Assembly: GCA_002238765.1 (NCBI GenBank)
Contig: MPMZ01000011.1
Span: 1 to 62,642, forward strand
Direction: 5' to 3'
DNA length: 62,642 nucleotides
Source of the DNA: Nitrospira sp. bin75
Lineage (GTDB): Bacteria > Nitrospirota > Nitrospiria > Nitrospirales > UBA8639
Under the pieces are notes generated by a model that saw only the letters and a list, made by a program, of their open reading frames with translations, made no database searches and had not been told where the DNA came from. Position numbers and translations under genes: made by a program. Positions 17,298 through 25,554 of the stretch are shown here, piece by piece; the first letter of the stretch is position 1, and the number at the start of each line of letters is the position of its first letter.

Positions 17298-17336
17298 GGA
17301 ATTTCGGAAGCCTTATACGAGACACCCTTCTATTGG

Positions 17337-18479
17337 ATGTGCGCCGACAAGACATATACTCCTATTGCGCTACAGCATCGTGGCGACTTCACCGAGTCGT
17401 TCGCAGCCGAGCGGCTTGCTCACGTGTTTGGCGCTGGCCGCGTGTTTCAGAATGTTGAAATATTCAAATCAAGAGGCGAGGCTCTAGGCGAGATTGATGT
17501 CCTCGTGCTTTTCGGGAATCGTGCCATCGTATTGCAAGCAAAATCCAAAAAACTGACGCATACAGCCCGAAAGGGAAATGATTTTCAACTGCAGGACGAC
17601 TTCAAGGCGGCGGTTCAAGACGCCGTTGACCAAGCGTTCTCGTGCGCCGAGTTGCTGGGCGACTCTTCTGTAACTTTGCGTTGCAGGGATGGGAAACCTG
17701 TTTCACTTTCCGAGCGCCCGAGGACCATCTTTCCGATATCGGTCGTCGCCGACCACTATCCAGCTCTGGCATTCCAGGCTCGCCAGTTCTTGAACGTAAC
17801 GCCTACTGAGCGAATTGTTCCCCCACTCGTCATTGATGTCTTCACGTTGGATACAATCACTGAGATGCTAGCCTCACCACTTAGGTTGCTGAGCTATCTG
17901 GACCGTCGTGCAGACATCGGTGACAAAATGATGGCAAGTCACGAAACTGTACTCTTGTCATACCACCTCAAGAACAACCTGTGGCTTGAGAACGATGTCG
18001 ATCTAATGATGCTTCACGACGATGTCTCCGCACCCCTTGATGTTGCGATGGCGGTCAGGCGTGACGGTATTTCGGGAGAGGCAACTCCTGATGGGATCCT
18101 GACGCGGTTCGAGGGAACACCCTTTGCGAGGATTGTTGCCGAGATAGAAGACCGGGAGAACTCGGCGGCGCTCGAACTTGGTTTGATGTTGCTTGAGTTG
18201 AGCGAGTTCACGGTTTGGGAAATTAATGGCGGTATTAGTCAGATCATAGCACGCACCATGCGAGATGGCGGCCTGCACGACATAACCATTGGTATTTCTT
18301 CTGCTTCCACGGGGCTGACGGTTCATTGCAGTTTGATGGACGACCGTGAAGCCGAGATCAGGTTACGAAACCACTGCGAGGTGCGACAAGACTCACAGAA
18401 GGCAAACAGTTGGTTTGGCCTCGCTATACGACCAGATGGATCGATTCGGTTTGCTGGAAAACTTCAGCGTCCCCAATAG
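17337..18479 (+). CDS. C-terminal half with PD-(D/E)xK (NERD-like) nuclease motif
   Basis: A 380-residue frame from an ATG at 17337 that has no ribosome site and is in frame with the previous feature. Near its start FTESFAAERLAHVFG is followed by GEIDVLVLFGNRAIVLQAKS. The D and Q-x-K spacing (EIDVLVL ... LQAK) matches restriction-endonuclease-fold proteins such as NERD and Mrr-like domains. The remaining 280 residues are well formed but not recognised. If made only as a fragment, the nuclease core could still fold. It ends the accessory island begun at 14048. Confidence 0.6.
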   Translation: MCADKTYTPIALQHRGDFTESFAAERLAHVFGAGRVFQNVEIFKSRGEALGEIDVLVLFGNRAIVLQAKSKKLTHTARKGNDFQLQDDFKAAVQDAVDQAFSCAELLGDSSVTLRCRDGKPVSLSERPRTIFPISVVADHYPALAFQARQFLNVTPTERIVPPLVIDVFTLDTITEMLASPLRLLSYLDRRADIGDKMMASHETVLLSYHLKNNLWLENDVDLMMLHDDVSAPLDVAMAVRRDGISGEATPDGILTRFEGTPFARIVAEIEDRENSAALELGLMLLELSEFTVWEINGGISQIIARTMRDGGLHDITIGISSASTGLTVHCSLMDDREAEIRLRNHCEVRQDSQKANSWFGLAIRPDGSIRFAGKLQRPQ

Positions 18480-18756
18480 CCAAAGGCGAGCGACGGATCA
18501 CAGCCCCTCAAATGCCATGGCCGAGCAGAAGCTGCGTTCCCGTCTTTCGCCGTCGTAACAGCAAACCAAGCAGCGCTTGAGCAGCACATCGCTCATATTT
18601 TCTCCGTCAGCAACGACTTCAGCCACTAGCCGGAAGTACTTCCCGGGTTTAACCTCGTACAGGTCAAGCGCCTTAGCTGTGCGCAATCACTGACTTAGCA
18701 CGTCTCGGGCTTCGCGTATTTATAGCGCGATCCATCCTAGCTTGTTTTGCAAGCCA

Positions 18757-18974
18757 CGCCATCCCATGGCGCCACGTGAGGGCGCCTGCGGGCGCGGCTG
18801 CGCCTCGGTCCCGATCTAATATGGGGGCGAGGACTGTCTGAGCGAAGCGAGTTCCGCAGCCCTAACAAACGGGACCGGGGCAAAGGCACCCGAAGGGCCG
18901 CGCCCGGGCGCCAATGGTTTTGGTTCCTTTTGCCGAAACAAAATGACCTCGTCGCGCGGGGGCGAAACCCCGCG
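18757..18974 (+). repeat. Two-part dispersed repeat F, copy 1
   Basis: The first part has CGCCATCCCATGGCGCCACG and CTGCGGGCGCGGCTGCGCC; the second (18900-18974) has GGGCGCCAATGGTTTTGGTT and CTTTTGCCGAAACAAAATGA. Both parts recur in the same order at 23966-24232. It lies just upstream of the PAP2 gene. No open reading frame with protein-like content was found between 18480 and 19043. Confidence 0.6.
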
Positions 18975-19043
18975 TTCTTCCCCCCTCCCGTTTTGTGATA
19001 CCATTCGGCGTAGCGGCGTGTTCAACAAGCAGCGAGAGGTCTC

Positions 19044-20042
19044 GTGTCTCGATTCAAAGCCCTCAGCGTGGTGTCCCTCTCCGGCGGCATTATTCTCTTC
19101 TGCCTGTACCAGCTTTCCCAATTGGATTTTCAGACCGTCTTACTGATTCGGTCCCTGCACGACCCGTTCGTGTCACGCCTGGCATCTGTCGGCAACCGGT
19201 TGGGAGACGGCCTCACGTTGGTAATCTTGTGCATCGGGCTGTGGGGCATCGGCTATCTGTGGAAGAAAAAGACATGGCAACAGGCCGGGATCGACGGGCT
19301 TGTGGCGCATGCACTGGTGGGAATCGCGGTCCAAGCTCTCAAGCACCTGATCGGGCGGCCCCGCCCGCGGTGGACGCATCAGGAAGCCTTTGAATATGGC
19401 CCGTCGTGGCAAGGGGGGCTTGACGCGTTTCCTTCCGGTCATGCCTCGGCGTCGTTTGCCGTGGCCGCGGTCCTGGCTCGCTATTTCCCTGAATGGAGGG
19501 GGCTCTGGTACGCCGCCGCGCTTTTCGTCGGCATGGCTCGCGTAGTGGGAGGGTCCCACTTTCCCACCGACGTGCTGGGTGGGGCGGTGTTGGGCTTCCT
19601 GATCGGCTACGTGTGGGCGCGCGCGCTCAAGGAGTGGCGGTGGAATGCTGTGCAGGCGTTGCCGTTGACCCTTCCATTGCTGATCGGTGGGTGCGCGTTG
19701 TTCTGGAGCATGTTCAGTCATCCGGCCTCCGATGGTGTCTCGGCCGGCCTGTTGTTGTTCGTGTCGGGGATCGGCGCCCGGTGGATCATGGCTTGGCAGG
19801 CGAGCGGGAACGGGTCTCGAACGCTATTGGCCAACAGCGTGATCGCGCTGGGCCTCGCGGCCGGCACTCAGGCGTTGTGGGTCGTCGCGGTGACTCTCCC
19901 GGCCTGCGTTGCCTGGTGGTTGAACGAGCAACCGGACCGGAAAGCAGGGGAGCCTCGCAGGCTGGTGCGCGAGGTATGGCTCACGAGCGCGTTGGTCGTC
20001 ACGCTGGTGACGTTACAGAGCCTCCAGGGCCTCGTGCCGTAG
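19044..20042 (+). CDS. PAP2-family membrane phosphatase
   Basis: A 332-residue protein with about eight hydrophobic segments. All three PAP2 motifs are present: KHLIGRPRP (Lys100 to Pro108), PSGH (130-133) and ARVVGGSHFPTD (Arg166, His172, Asp176). It should hydrolyse a lipid phosphate such as phosphatidate or undecaprenyl pyrophosphate at the outer face of the inner membrane. The C-terminal third adds extra membrane segments without a known motif. The GTG start has AGAGGT a few bases upstream. It converges with the ArnT-like gene, 8 bp apart. Confidence 0.85.
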   Translation: MSRFKALSVVSLSGGIILFCLYQLSQLDFQTVLLIRSLHDPFVSRLASVGNRLGDGLTLVILCIGLWGIGYLWKKKTWQQAGIDGLVAHALVGIAVQALKHLIGRPRPRWTHQEAFEYGPSWQGGLDAFPSGHASASFAVAAVLARYFPEWRGLWYAAALFVGMARVVGGSHFPTDVLGGAVLGFLIGYVWARALKEWRWNAVQALPLTLPLLIGGCALFWSMFSHPASDGVSAGLLLFVSGIGARWIMAWQASGNGSRTLLANSVIALGLAAGTQALWVVAVTLPACVAWWLNEQPDRKAGEPRRLVREVWLTSALVVTLVTLQSLQGLVP

Positions 20043-20050
20043 GGGGCCCG

Positions 20051-21772
20051 TTACGGCTGACCCGCCGGTGCGCCTCCCACCATCGGCTCACGAGACAGGA
20101 GCAGAAACCCGTATCGCTGGAGGATCGGCGTAAAAGAGTCGACGGGATGGGGCAGGCGCGCACGAAGGTTGGCCGGCAGGATGACCATGATGCGGCCGTC
20201 CTTTTCGAGATGCGGCCCAAATTTTTCATGTTCGCCAGGGTTGATGAACTGCACTTTCCGTTTGGCATAAAACGTCAATGAGGGCAGTTTTCGTCCATAG
20301 TGAATGAGCGTGTCCTGAGGACCGAGGTTGAATCCGGCGATGGTCGCCAATTCCTGGGGCGGGTTGATGAAATATTTCCCGAAGCGCGGCAAGGCAAACA
20401 GGATCACGATGAGCAGGAACAGCCCCATCATCCCCGATAGCACCCAAAACGCCTGTGGCCGGCGGGTTTCTTCCCGGGCAAGGTGACGAAAGATCATCAC
20501 GCCCAACAGGACGACGACGGCCAACACGACCGGCGTCGCTCCCAGGCCGACCTTTTCCGCAGCCGGAAAATCTACGGCAATCTGGTGTTTCACGTTTGCA
20601 TAGATGACCGGTGCAAAAGCCAGCACGAGGCTGAACACGTACCCGGTGAGGAGGATAATGCGCGTTGAGACGGTCAGGCCGGCGGGCCGGGTGTTCTTCA
20701 AGAACCGGGACCAGAGCACGGCCACCAGCAGGCTGGCCGGCGGAAACAGGGGCAGGACGTAGTGGGGAAGCCGGGTGGCGGAGAGCGTGAAAAAGAGAAA
20801 ATTGGCGCAGACCCAGAGGGCGCAGAACACCAACAGTCCGTCCTCGCCTCGAGCGTTCGTCTCGCCCGACCGGAACGACTTCCACTCTTTCAGCGTCTGC
20901 CATAAGGCGGCAGGGAGCAATCCGCTCCACGGGAAAAACCCGAGCAGGAGAATGGGGAAATAAAACAGCAGGGTTCCGCCGTGCCCCTCCATGGGATTCG
21001 CGAATCGCCCGGTGGTGTTGGCTTGGGCCGCGGCGGCATAGTCCGCTCCGTGGATGGCCAGCATGGCGAGGTACCAGGGCGCGGCAATGAGAAAACAGAG
21101 GGTCCAACCGAGTAGCGGCCGGCCTTCCGCGAAATAGGTCTTCCACTGCCGGGTGAGGGTCAGGTACGGGACGATGGCCAACAGGGGAACGAGAATACCC
21201 AACGGGCCTTTGGCCAACGTGCCCAGTGCCATGCCGATATAGAACAGCCACAGATACCGGCGATTCCGATCCGCGTCGCAAAAGCCCAGCCAGAAGCCGT
21301 AGGTCGCCAGCGTGGTGAAGAACACCAATTCCGGGTCGGTCAGGACCAAGCGGTGAATGCCCACGAATTCCACGTTCAACAGGAGAACGAGCGAGCCGCA
21401 AAACGCGAGGGCCGGTCCCAGCAGGCGATGCAGAAAGAGGTACTGGAGGACGAGCAGCGCGAGACCGAACACGGCCGAGGGCAGCCGGGCCGTCAGGTCA
21501 TTGACGCCGAACAGGGCATAGGTGCCGGCGATGATCCAGTATGACAACGCCGGCTTAGCGTACCGCGGCTCATAATTCAGCGTGGGGGAAATCCAGTCCC
21601 CGGTTTCGAGCATTTCGCGTGCGGCGCCCGCGTTGCTGCCTTCGTCGCGATCCGTCAGGCCCATGTCCCCAAGCCCGGGCAGGAGCAACAGGCACCCGCA
21701 GATAAGCAGGAACACCAGGTGAAGGGTGCGCGTGGAAAACGGGGAGGCGTCAACCGCTGAGGAATCAGTCAC
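20051..21772 (-). CDS. ArnT-like glycosyltransferase (PMT/GT83 family)
   Basis: A 573-residue polytopic protein. Near the N-terminus it has LTDRDEGSNAGAAREMLETG, with the paired acidic residues of the first periplasmic loop of PMT/ArnT enzymes, and RYAKPALSYWIIA after it. About 11-12 membrane helices follow, then a soluble C-terminal domain. It should transfer a sugar from a polyprenyl-phosphate donor to lipid A or a similar acceptor at the periplasmic side. Its start overlaps the end of the LAB_N gene by 8 bp, and a GT2 pseudogene of the DPM/ArnC type lies upstream, so the three once formed one glycolipid unit. Confidence 0.8.
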   Translation of the reverse strand: MTDSSAVDASPFSTRTLHLVFLLICGCLLLLPGLGDMGLTDRDEGSNAGAAREMLETGDWISPTLNYEPRYAKPALSYWIIAGTYALFGVNDLTARLPSAVFGLALLVLQYLFLHRLLGPALAFCGSLVLLLNVEFVGIHRLVLTDPELVFFTTLATYGFWLGFCDADRNRRYLWLFYIGMALGTLAKGPLGILVPLLAIVPYLTLTRQWKTYFAEGRPLLGWTLCFLIAAPWYLAMLAIHGADYAAAAQANTTGRFANPMEGHGGTLLFYFPILLLGFFPWSGLLPAALWQTLKEWKSFRSGETNARGEDGLLVFCALWVCANFLFFTLSATRLPHYVLPLFPPASLLVAVLWSRFLKNTRPAGLTVSTRIILLTGYVFSLVLAFAPVIYANVKHQIAVDFPAAEKVGLGATPVVLAVVVLLGVMIFRHLAREETRRPQAFWVLSGMMGLFLLIVILFALPRFGKYFINPPQELATIAGFNLGPQDTLIHYGRKLPSLTFYAKRKVQFINPGEHEKFGPHLEKDGRIMVILPANLRARLPHPVDSFTPILQRYGFLLLSREPMVGGAPAGQP

Positions 21773-22082
21773 GAGCCGGTCGCTTTCGGTGGATCAGCAT
21801 CAGGTTTCGCAGGTAGACCAACGTGCCGGTTCCCTGTCCGATAATGAACACCGGGTCGTGGCGATGGATGGCATAGGCCAGCACGATCAGGCTGCCGGCC
21901 AGACTCATGTGCCAAAACGCCACGGGGATTTGACTCTCCGCTTTCCGTTCGGATGCGATCCACTGGACCAGCCAACGGGAAAAGAACAGGCCTTGCCCGA
22001 AAAAGCCGATGCCCAGCCAGATGCTTTCCGCCGTCGTCAGGTTGGCGAAGTAGGCGTTGATACCGGACAGAAGCTCGTTCAT
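21765..22082 (-). CDS. LAB_N domain membrane protein (lipid A biosynthesis N-terminal domain)
   Basis: A 105-residue protein with three membrane helices. SIWLGIGFFGQGLFFSRWLV and QWIASERKAESQIPVAFWHM match the LAB_N domain, found at the N-terminus of some LpxB proteins and as free proteins next to glycosyltransferases. Its C-terminal end (LVYLRNLMLIHRKR) is also typical. It overlaps the ArnT-like gene, so joint translation is likely. Its role in flipping or presenting a lipid-linked sugar is an inference from context. Confidence 0.85.
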   Translation of the reverse strand: MNELLSGINAYFANLTTAESIWLGIGFFGQGLFFSRWLVQWIASERKAESQIPVAFWHMSLAGSLIVLAYAIHRHDPVFIIGQGTGTLVYLRNLMLIHRKRPARD

Positions 22083-22214
22083 TGATTAAGACAAGGGGTG
22101 AAAGGGTGTGAGGACGAAGAGTTCGTCTAATGCACTCGTCCGTGCTTCGTCGAGTGGAATGACGCGTTGGCAGGGGGGCAATTCAATACTGTGGTTTTGA
22201 CGTGGTTCGGCAGA

Positions 22215-22478
22215 TCAAGCAACCTTCAAACGCGCTTCCCACAGATCATATTCCGCCTGCATACGGACCCACATCTCTGCGCTGGTTCCAAGTGCGGACT
22301 CAAGGGCGATGGCAAAAGCAGGTGAAATGCCGCGCCTGCCATTCACGATCTCGTTGATCTTTCCGGTCGAGCACCCACAGCGTTTTGCCAGACGGGTCTG
22401 GTTGAGACCCATCTCTGTCATATAAATTTCAGAGAGTACTTTGCCGGGATGGAGTGGCAGTGGATTGGAAATCATCAT
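22215..22478 (-). CDS. higA: HigA-family antitoxin
   Basis: An 87-residue Xre-type helix-turn-helix protein. LPLHPGKVLSEIYMTEMGLN is the usual HigA N-terminus and is followed by the HTH (QTRLAKRCGCSTGKINEIV) and GRRGISPAFAIALESALGTS. It neutralises HigB and represses the operon. The HigB stop and this start overlap by one base (TAATG). A second in-frame ATG follows the first directly. The module lies between a GT2 pseudogene and the LAB_N gene, outside its usual kind of neighbourhood. Confidence 0.9.
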   Translation of the reverse strand: MMISNPLPLHPGKVLSEIYMTEMGLNQTRLAKRCGCSTGKINEIVNGRRGISPAFAIALESALGTSAEMWVRMQAEYDLWEARLKVA

Positions 22479-22774
22479 TAGCCCCGATGATAGTTGTTGA
22501 TCTTGACTTCTGAAAATTCACCGTCTTTAAACTTGAAGGTAATGCACCACGGCAACTTGATTGTTATGCTCCAATATCCTCTCATGTCACCTGATAACTT
22601 ATGCAACCTGATATCGGGCGGTTCACCCTGAATGCGTAAATCATCAAAGGTTGATGTTGCGTGCATGATAGTCAGAAGTGCTTTTGCCCGCATCCAGAGA
22701 TCTTTGGAAATGGTTTTAGATTGATTGATTTCCCAAATGTCTTTGGCAATCTTCCCTTTAAAACTGACAATCAT
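22478..22774 (-). CDS. higB: HigB-family toxin (RelE-like mRNA interferase)
   Basis: A 98-residue protein from the ATG at 22774 (MIVSFKGKIAKDIWE). Longer in-frame starts would read into the upstream gap. It shows the HigB pattern: DLWMRAKALLTIMHATSTFD, then IQGEPPDIRLHKLSGDMRGY and the C-terminal WCITFKFKDGEFSEVKINNY. It should cleave mRNA on the ribosome. Toxin-first order and the one-base overlap with higA are typical of HigBA. Confidence 0.88.
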   Translation of the reverse strand: MIVSFKGKIAKDIWEINQSKTISKDLWMRAKALLTIMHATSTFDDLRIQGEPPDIRLHKLSGDMRGYWSITIKLPWCITFKFKDGEFSEVKINNYHRG

Positions 22775-22879
22775 GTGGCAAGTGGAGTACCTCTGAGACT
22801 TCCAAGACAGTGTAATTTGCAGCCGCAGGTAACGCAAGCTGCCATTTCCCGAAGAACCGAATGGTTGGGAAAGAGACGG

Positions 22880-23693
22880 TCATTTCGGCGGTGCGTCGGA
22901 AGGGTCGATCGGCTCATTGACGATGGTGTAGTGAAAACAGCGTGTTTGCATCCATCGGACGGCCAGGAGATCGTACAGGCCGGCAAAGAGGCGATTGCCG
23001 ATTCCGTATTTGGAACGCCCATGGGCTCGCGGGAAATGTTGAACGGGCACTTCGGTGACGGAAAACCCGTGCATCCTGGCGAGCGCGGGGAAAAACCGGT
23101 GCATGTTGCGGAACAACGGAATGCGTTCGACGACCGGCCGCCGGAAGATCTTCAGGGAACACCCGGAGTCGTGAATGCCGTCGCGGAGGACGACGTTCCG
23201 GGCCAGGTACGCGAGGCGGGAGGGGGGGCGCCGGAGCGACGCAGTAGCGGGCGGCGTCGGGGACCCGTGAGGAGAGACGCCGGATCAGCGTATCGAGCCG
23301 CTGCCGGCGGCGTCCGCACACGAGGTCGTAGTCCTTGATCAACGGCAGCAGCAGGGAAATATCCGCGGGATCGTATTGCAGATCGCCGTCCAACGTGGCA
23401 ATCAATTCGCCCTGGGCATGGCGGAAGCCTGCGGCAAAGGCCGCGGTTTGCCCGTAGTTGCGATCGAAATGGAGCACCCGGACTTCCGGAGTCTGCCGGC
23501 GGATCTCATCCAGTAAAACGGAACTGCCGTCCGTGCTGCCGTCATCCACGTACAGAATTTCAAACGGAGCCTCGTGCGACGGCTCCAGGCTTCCCAGGGC
23601 CTTCGTCAATTGATTGGTCAATGGCTGCAGGTTGTCCCGTTCATCCTTGATGGGGATCACCATGGAGAGCCAGGGTGGTGGAGATTGAGTCAT
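22880..23693 (-). pseudogene. GT2 glycosyltransferase (DPM1/ArnC-like), frameshifted
   Basis: Frame 1 begins MTQSPPPWLSMVIPIKDERD and has VDDGSTDGS and ATLDGDLQYDPAD, the donor-binding motifs of polyprenyl-phosphate GT2 enzymes. After about residue 150 the frame turns to nonsense. The correct continuation (YLARNVVLRDGIHDSGCSLK and on to HGRSKYGIGNRLFAGLYDLL) is in another frame, ending at 22880. Removing one base from the seven-C run at 23222-23228 joins both halves cleanly. The gene would supply the sugar-phospholipid donor for the ArnT-like enzyme. Real mutation, slippage-based switching and a sequencing error are all possible. Confidence 0.75.
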
Positions 23694-23764
23694 ACGCGGG
23701 GAACGTTCGGTTTCACGTGCAGGGTGTCAACGGGAGGCGAACCGGGAGGAACGTTGTTCACGAA

Positions 23765-23787
23765 GCCTGCCCTGAACTTGTCGAAGG
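23765..23787 (-). repeat. Family D element, copy 2 (reverse)
   Basis: On the minus strand it begins CCTTCGAC, has AAGTTCAGGG and ends CAGGC (23 bp). It lies between the GT2 pseudogene and repeat F copy 2. Confidence 0.6.
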
Positions 23788-23965
23788 GTTGTGCGCGTAT
23801 TCTACGCATCGCCCCCAAACGGGTCAAACCAATGTACTCGTTCAGGACAGATGAAACAGACCCCAACCCCGCCCTCTCTTCTTCCCCGACGCTTGTCCTC
23901 GCTTTTGTTTTCAGTTGTAGGGGCCGCATCTAATGCGCCCCCCACTTTTCCTTATGCATTCGTAG

Positions 23966-24232
23966 CGCGCCATCCCATGGCGCCACGTGAGGGCACCTGC
24001 GGGCGCGGCTGCGCCCCGGTCCCGAAATTTCCTTCCCCCTCTGTCATCCTCGACATTAGTAATCGAGGATCCAGTGTCATTTCTTTTTCCTCCGTTCGCA
24101 ACGACAACAACCCTGGATCCCCGATCAAGCCGGGGATGACAAGAAAGGCAAGGGCCTCGCCCGGGCGCCCATGGTTTTGGGTCCTTTTGCCGAAACAAAA
24201 GGACCTCGTCGTGTGGGGCCGAAACCCCGCAC
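23966..24232 (+). repeat. Two-part dispersed repeat F, copy 2, with family C repeats inside
   Basis: First part 23966-24025 (CGCGCCATCCCATGGCGCCA and on), second part 24158-24232 (GGGCGCCCATGGTTTTGGGT and on). In the second part GGTCCTTTTG-CCGAAA-CAAAAGGACC is a perfect 10-bp hairpin. Between the parts lie two family C units, one at 24040-24080 and a reverse one near 24109-24142, in place of the sequence found in copy 1. Confidence 0.6.
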
Positions 24233-24244
24233 GCATCCCCTCCC

Positions 24245-24859
24245 TCAAGCTTTCGGCGTCACCGTGAAGCGCAGGGTCCCCATGCGGGTGACGTCACTGG
24301 CGACGAATCCCACGAAGATGTCGACCCGGTAGAGTCCCGGAATCCAGCCGGCCTCCGACGGCGCGAAGAACTTGAGAAACCCGCTTTCGTCTTCCACTGC
24401 CAGGTAGGCGGTTTCTTCGTCGGTGAAAGTCTCCCCGGAAAAGCCCGGCACCTTCTCCGGAAACAAGCGCCCGATGACCTGGTACGCGCTATAGTGCTTG
24501 AACACGCGAAAGACCACGTGCACCGCCAGCGCATCAGGAGAAAATTCCTTGGTGGGATGGATGGGGTAATAGCGGTGACCGCTCCGCAAATCCAGATCTT
24601 CTTCGAAACTTTCCGCCAGGGTGATATGCAGGAACAATCCCTCTGGCGTCTCGTCCGGGACGCCGGCCGAATCGAGTGCCGGGTTCTTGTAATAGTCCAT
24701 GGGATCGGGAGCCATGTCCTCCGGAGCCACGGGAATGTTATCGAACTGGGAAAAGCCGTGCTGTTTGTCGTCAGGAGTGAAGGGAGCCGGCGGCCCGTCC
24801 TGAGCCCGGACCACACCCGCAAGGCACAGGAAGAAAAGGATGAGGTGGCCAATGTGCAT
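24245..24859 (-). CDS. Secreted hypothetical protein
   Basis: A 204-residue protein with a clear signal peptide (MHIGHLILFFLCLAGVVRAQ, cleavage near VRA-QD). The mature part has no Cys pairs, no repeats and no motif I recognise; its C-terminal half is rich in beta-type segments (LYRVDIFVGFVASDVTRMGT). Periplasmic or outer-surface location is likely. It has no close operon partner; repeat F copy 2 follows its stop. Confidence 0.65.
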   Translation of the reverse strand: MHIGHLILFFLCLAGVVRAQDGPPAPFTPDDKQHGFSQFDNIPVAPEDMAPDPMDYYKNPALDSAGVPDETPEGLFLHITLAESFEEDLDLRSGHRYYPIHPTKEFSPDALAVHVVFRVFKHYSAYQVIGRLFPEKVPGFSGETFTDEETAYLAVEDESGFLKFFAPSEAGWIPGLYRVDIFVGFVASDVTRMGTLRFTVTPKA

Positions 24860-24907
24860 ACGAAATGTTCCAGGCCAGTACCCGGAATGGTGATCTATAT
24901 ATTCGGC

Positions 24908-25198
24908 TTACATTCTCTGTTTCCAGTAATCTGGTTCCCGCTGCAGATGCATCACGGCAACAATGTAAATCTTCTCTCCATCTTCTGCATACAGGATTCC
25001 ATATGGAAATCTTCTCACCAACGATCTTCTTATATGCTCTTCTATGACTGGCCATGCCTTTGGGTACGCAAGTATTCTTTCAATCGTCGCATAGATCTCT
25101 ACCGCAAAATCGTGTCCCAAACCTTCTTCACGTTCTTCATAGTATTCAACGGCCTTGACGAATTCGGTCTCGGCCTCCGGATGAAAGACGTATCTCAC
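24908..25198 (-). CDS. ParE/RelE-family toxin
   Basis: A 96-residue toxin-like protein. I chose the GTG at 25198 because it forms a GTGA overlap with the antitoxin stop; a longer frame exists. FHPEAETEFVKAVEYYEERE is the classic ParE N-terminal helix pair, and RRFPYGILYAEDGEKIYIVA matches the strands that follow, with AVMHLQREPDYW at the end. It pairs with the antitoxin gene just upstream, antitoxin first. Target (gyrase or mRNA) cannot be told. Confidence 0.85.
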   Translation of the reverse strand: MRYVFHPEAETEFVKAVEYYEEREEGLGHDFAVEIYATIERILAYPKAWPVIEEHIRRSLVRRFPYGILYAEDGEKIYIVAVMHLQREPDYWKQRM

Positions 25199-25419
25199 GA
25201 GGAAAATCTTTTCCAGGTCCTTTGAAAGATGTCGTCTCCCGGAATACCCTCTACCTCGCCGGACTTCAATTCTTTCAATCGCCGTCTGGCAACGGCAGCC
25301 CATTTCTTGTCAATGTCCGATTGCGTCGGGTTGAGGCTTTTCAGAATCGAATCGACAACCATCGCCCGTTCCTCTACTGGAAGGTCAATCACTTCTGTTA
25401 TTAAGTCTTTTGTCTTCAT
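25195..25419 (-). CDS. Addiction-module antitoxin (PF09720 type)
   Basis: A 74-residue protein from the ATG at 25419, which has GGAGAG 4-9 bases upstream. MKTKDLITEVIDLPVEERAM and VVDSILKSLNPTQSDIDKKW fit the small helical antitoxins that pair with ParE-type toxins. The remaining part (RRLKELKSGEVEGIPGDDIF) is also typical of this family. It overlaps the toxin gene by 4 bp. Confidence 0.85.
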   Translation of the reverse strand: MKTKDLITEVIDLPVEERAMVVDSILKSLNPTQSDIDKKWAAVARRRLKELKSGEVEGIPGDDIFQRTWKRFSS

Positions 25420-25554
25420 GGTCTCTCCACCAATGCATGTAGTGAGCAAAAAAAGAGACAATCACACCGCTTGTAAGTCGTCACTATAACAGGCCCAAGC
25501 GTTCCCTTGCGAGGCGAAAAACGCCTTTGCTAAAATCGCCTTCCTTTCGGAACG

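Noticed and set aside
18498-18686. A 62-codon minus-strand frame between the nuclease gene and repeat F
   Set aside because: TTG start without ribosome site, no homology recognised; may be a remnant, but cannot be supported.
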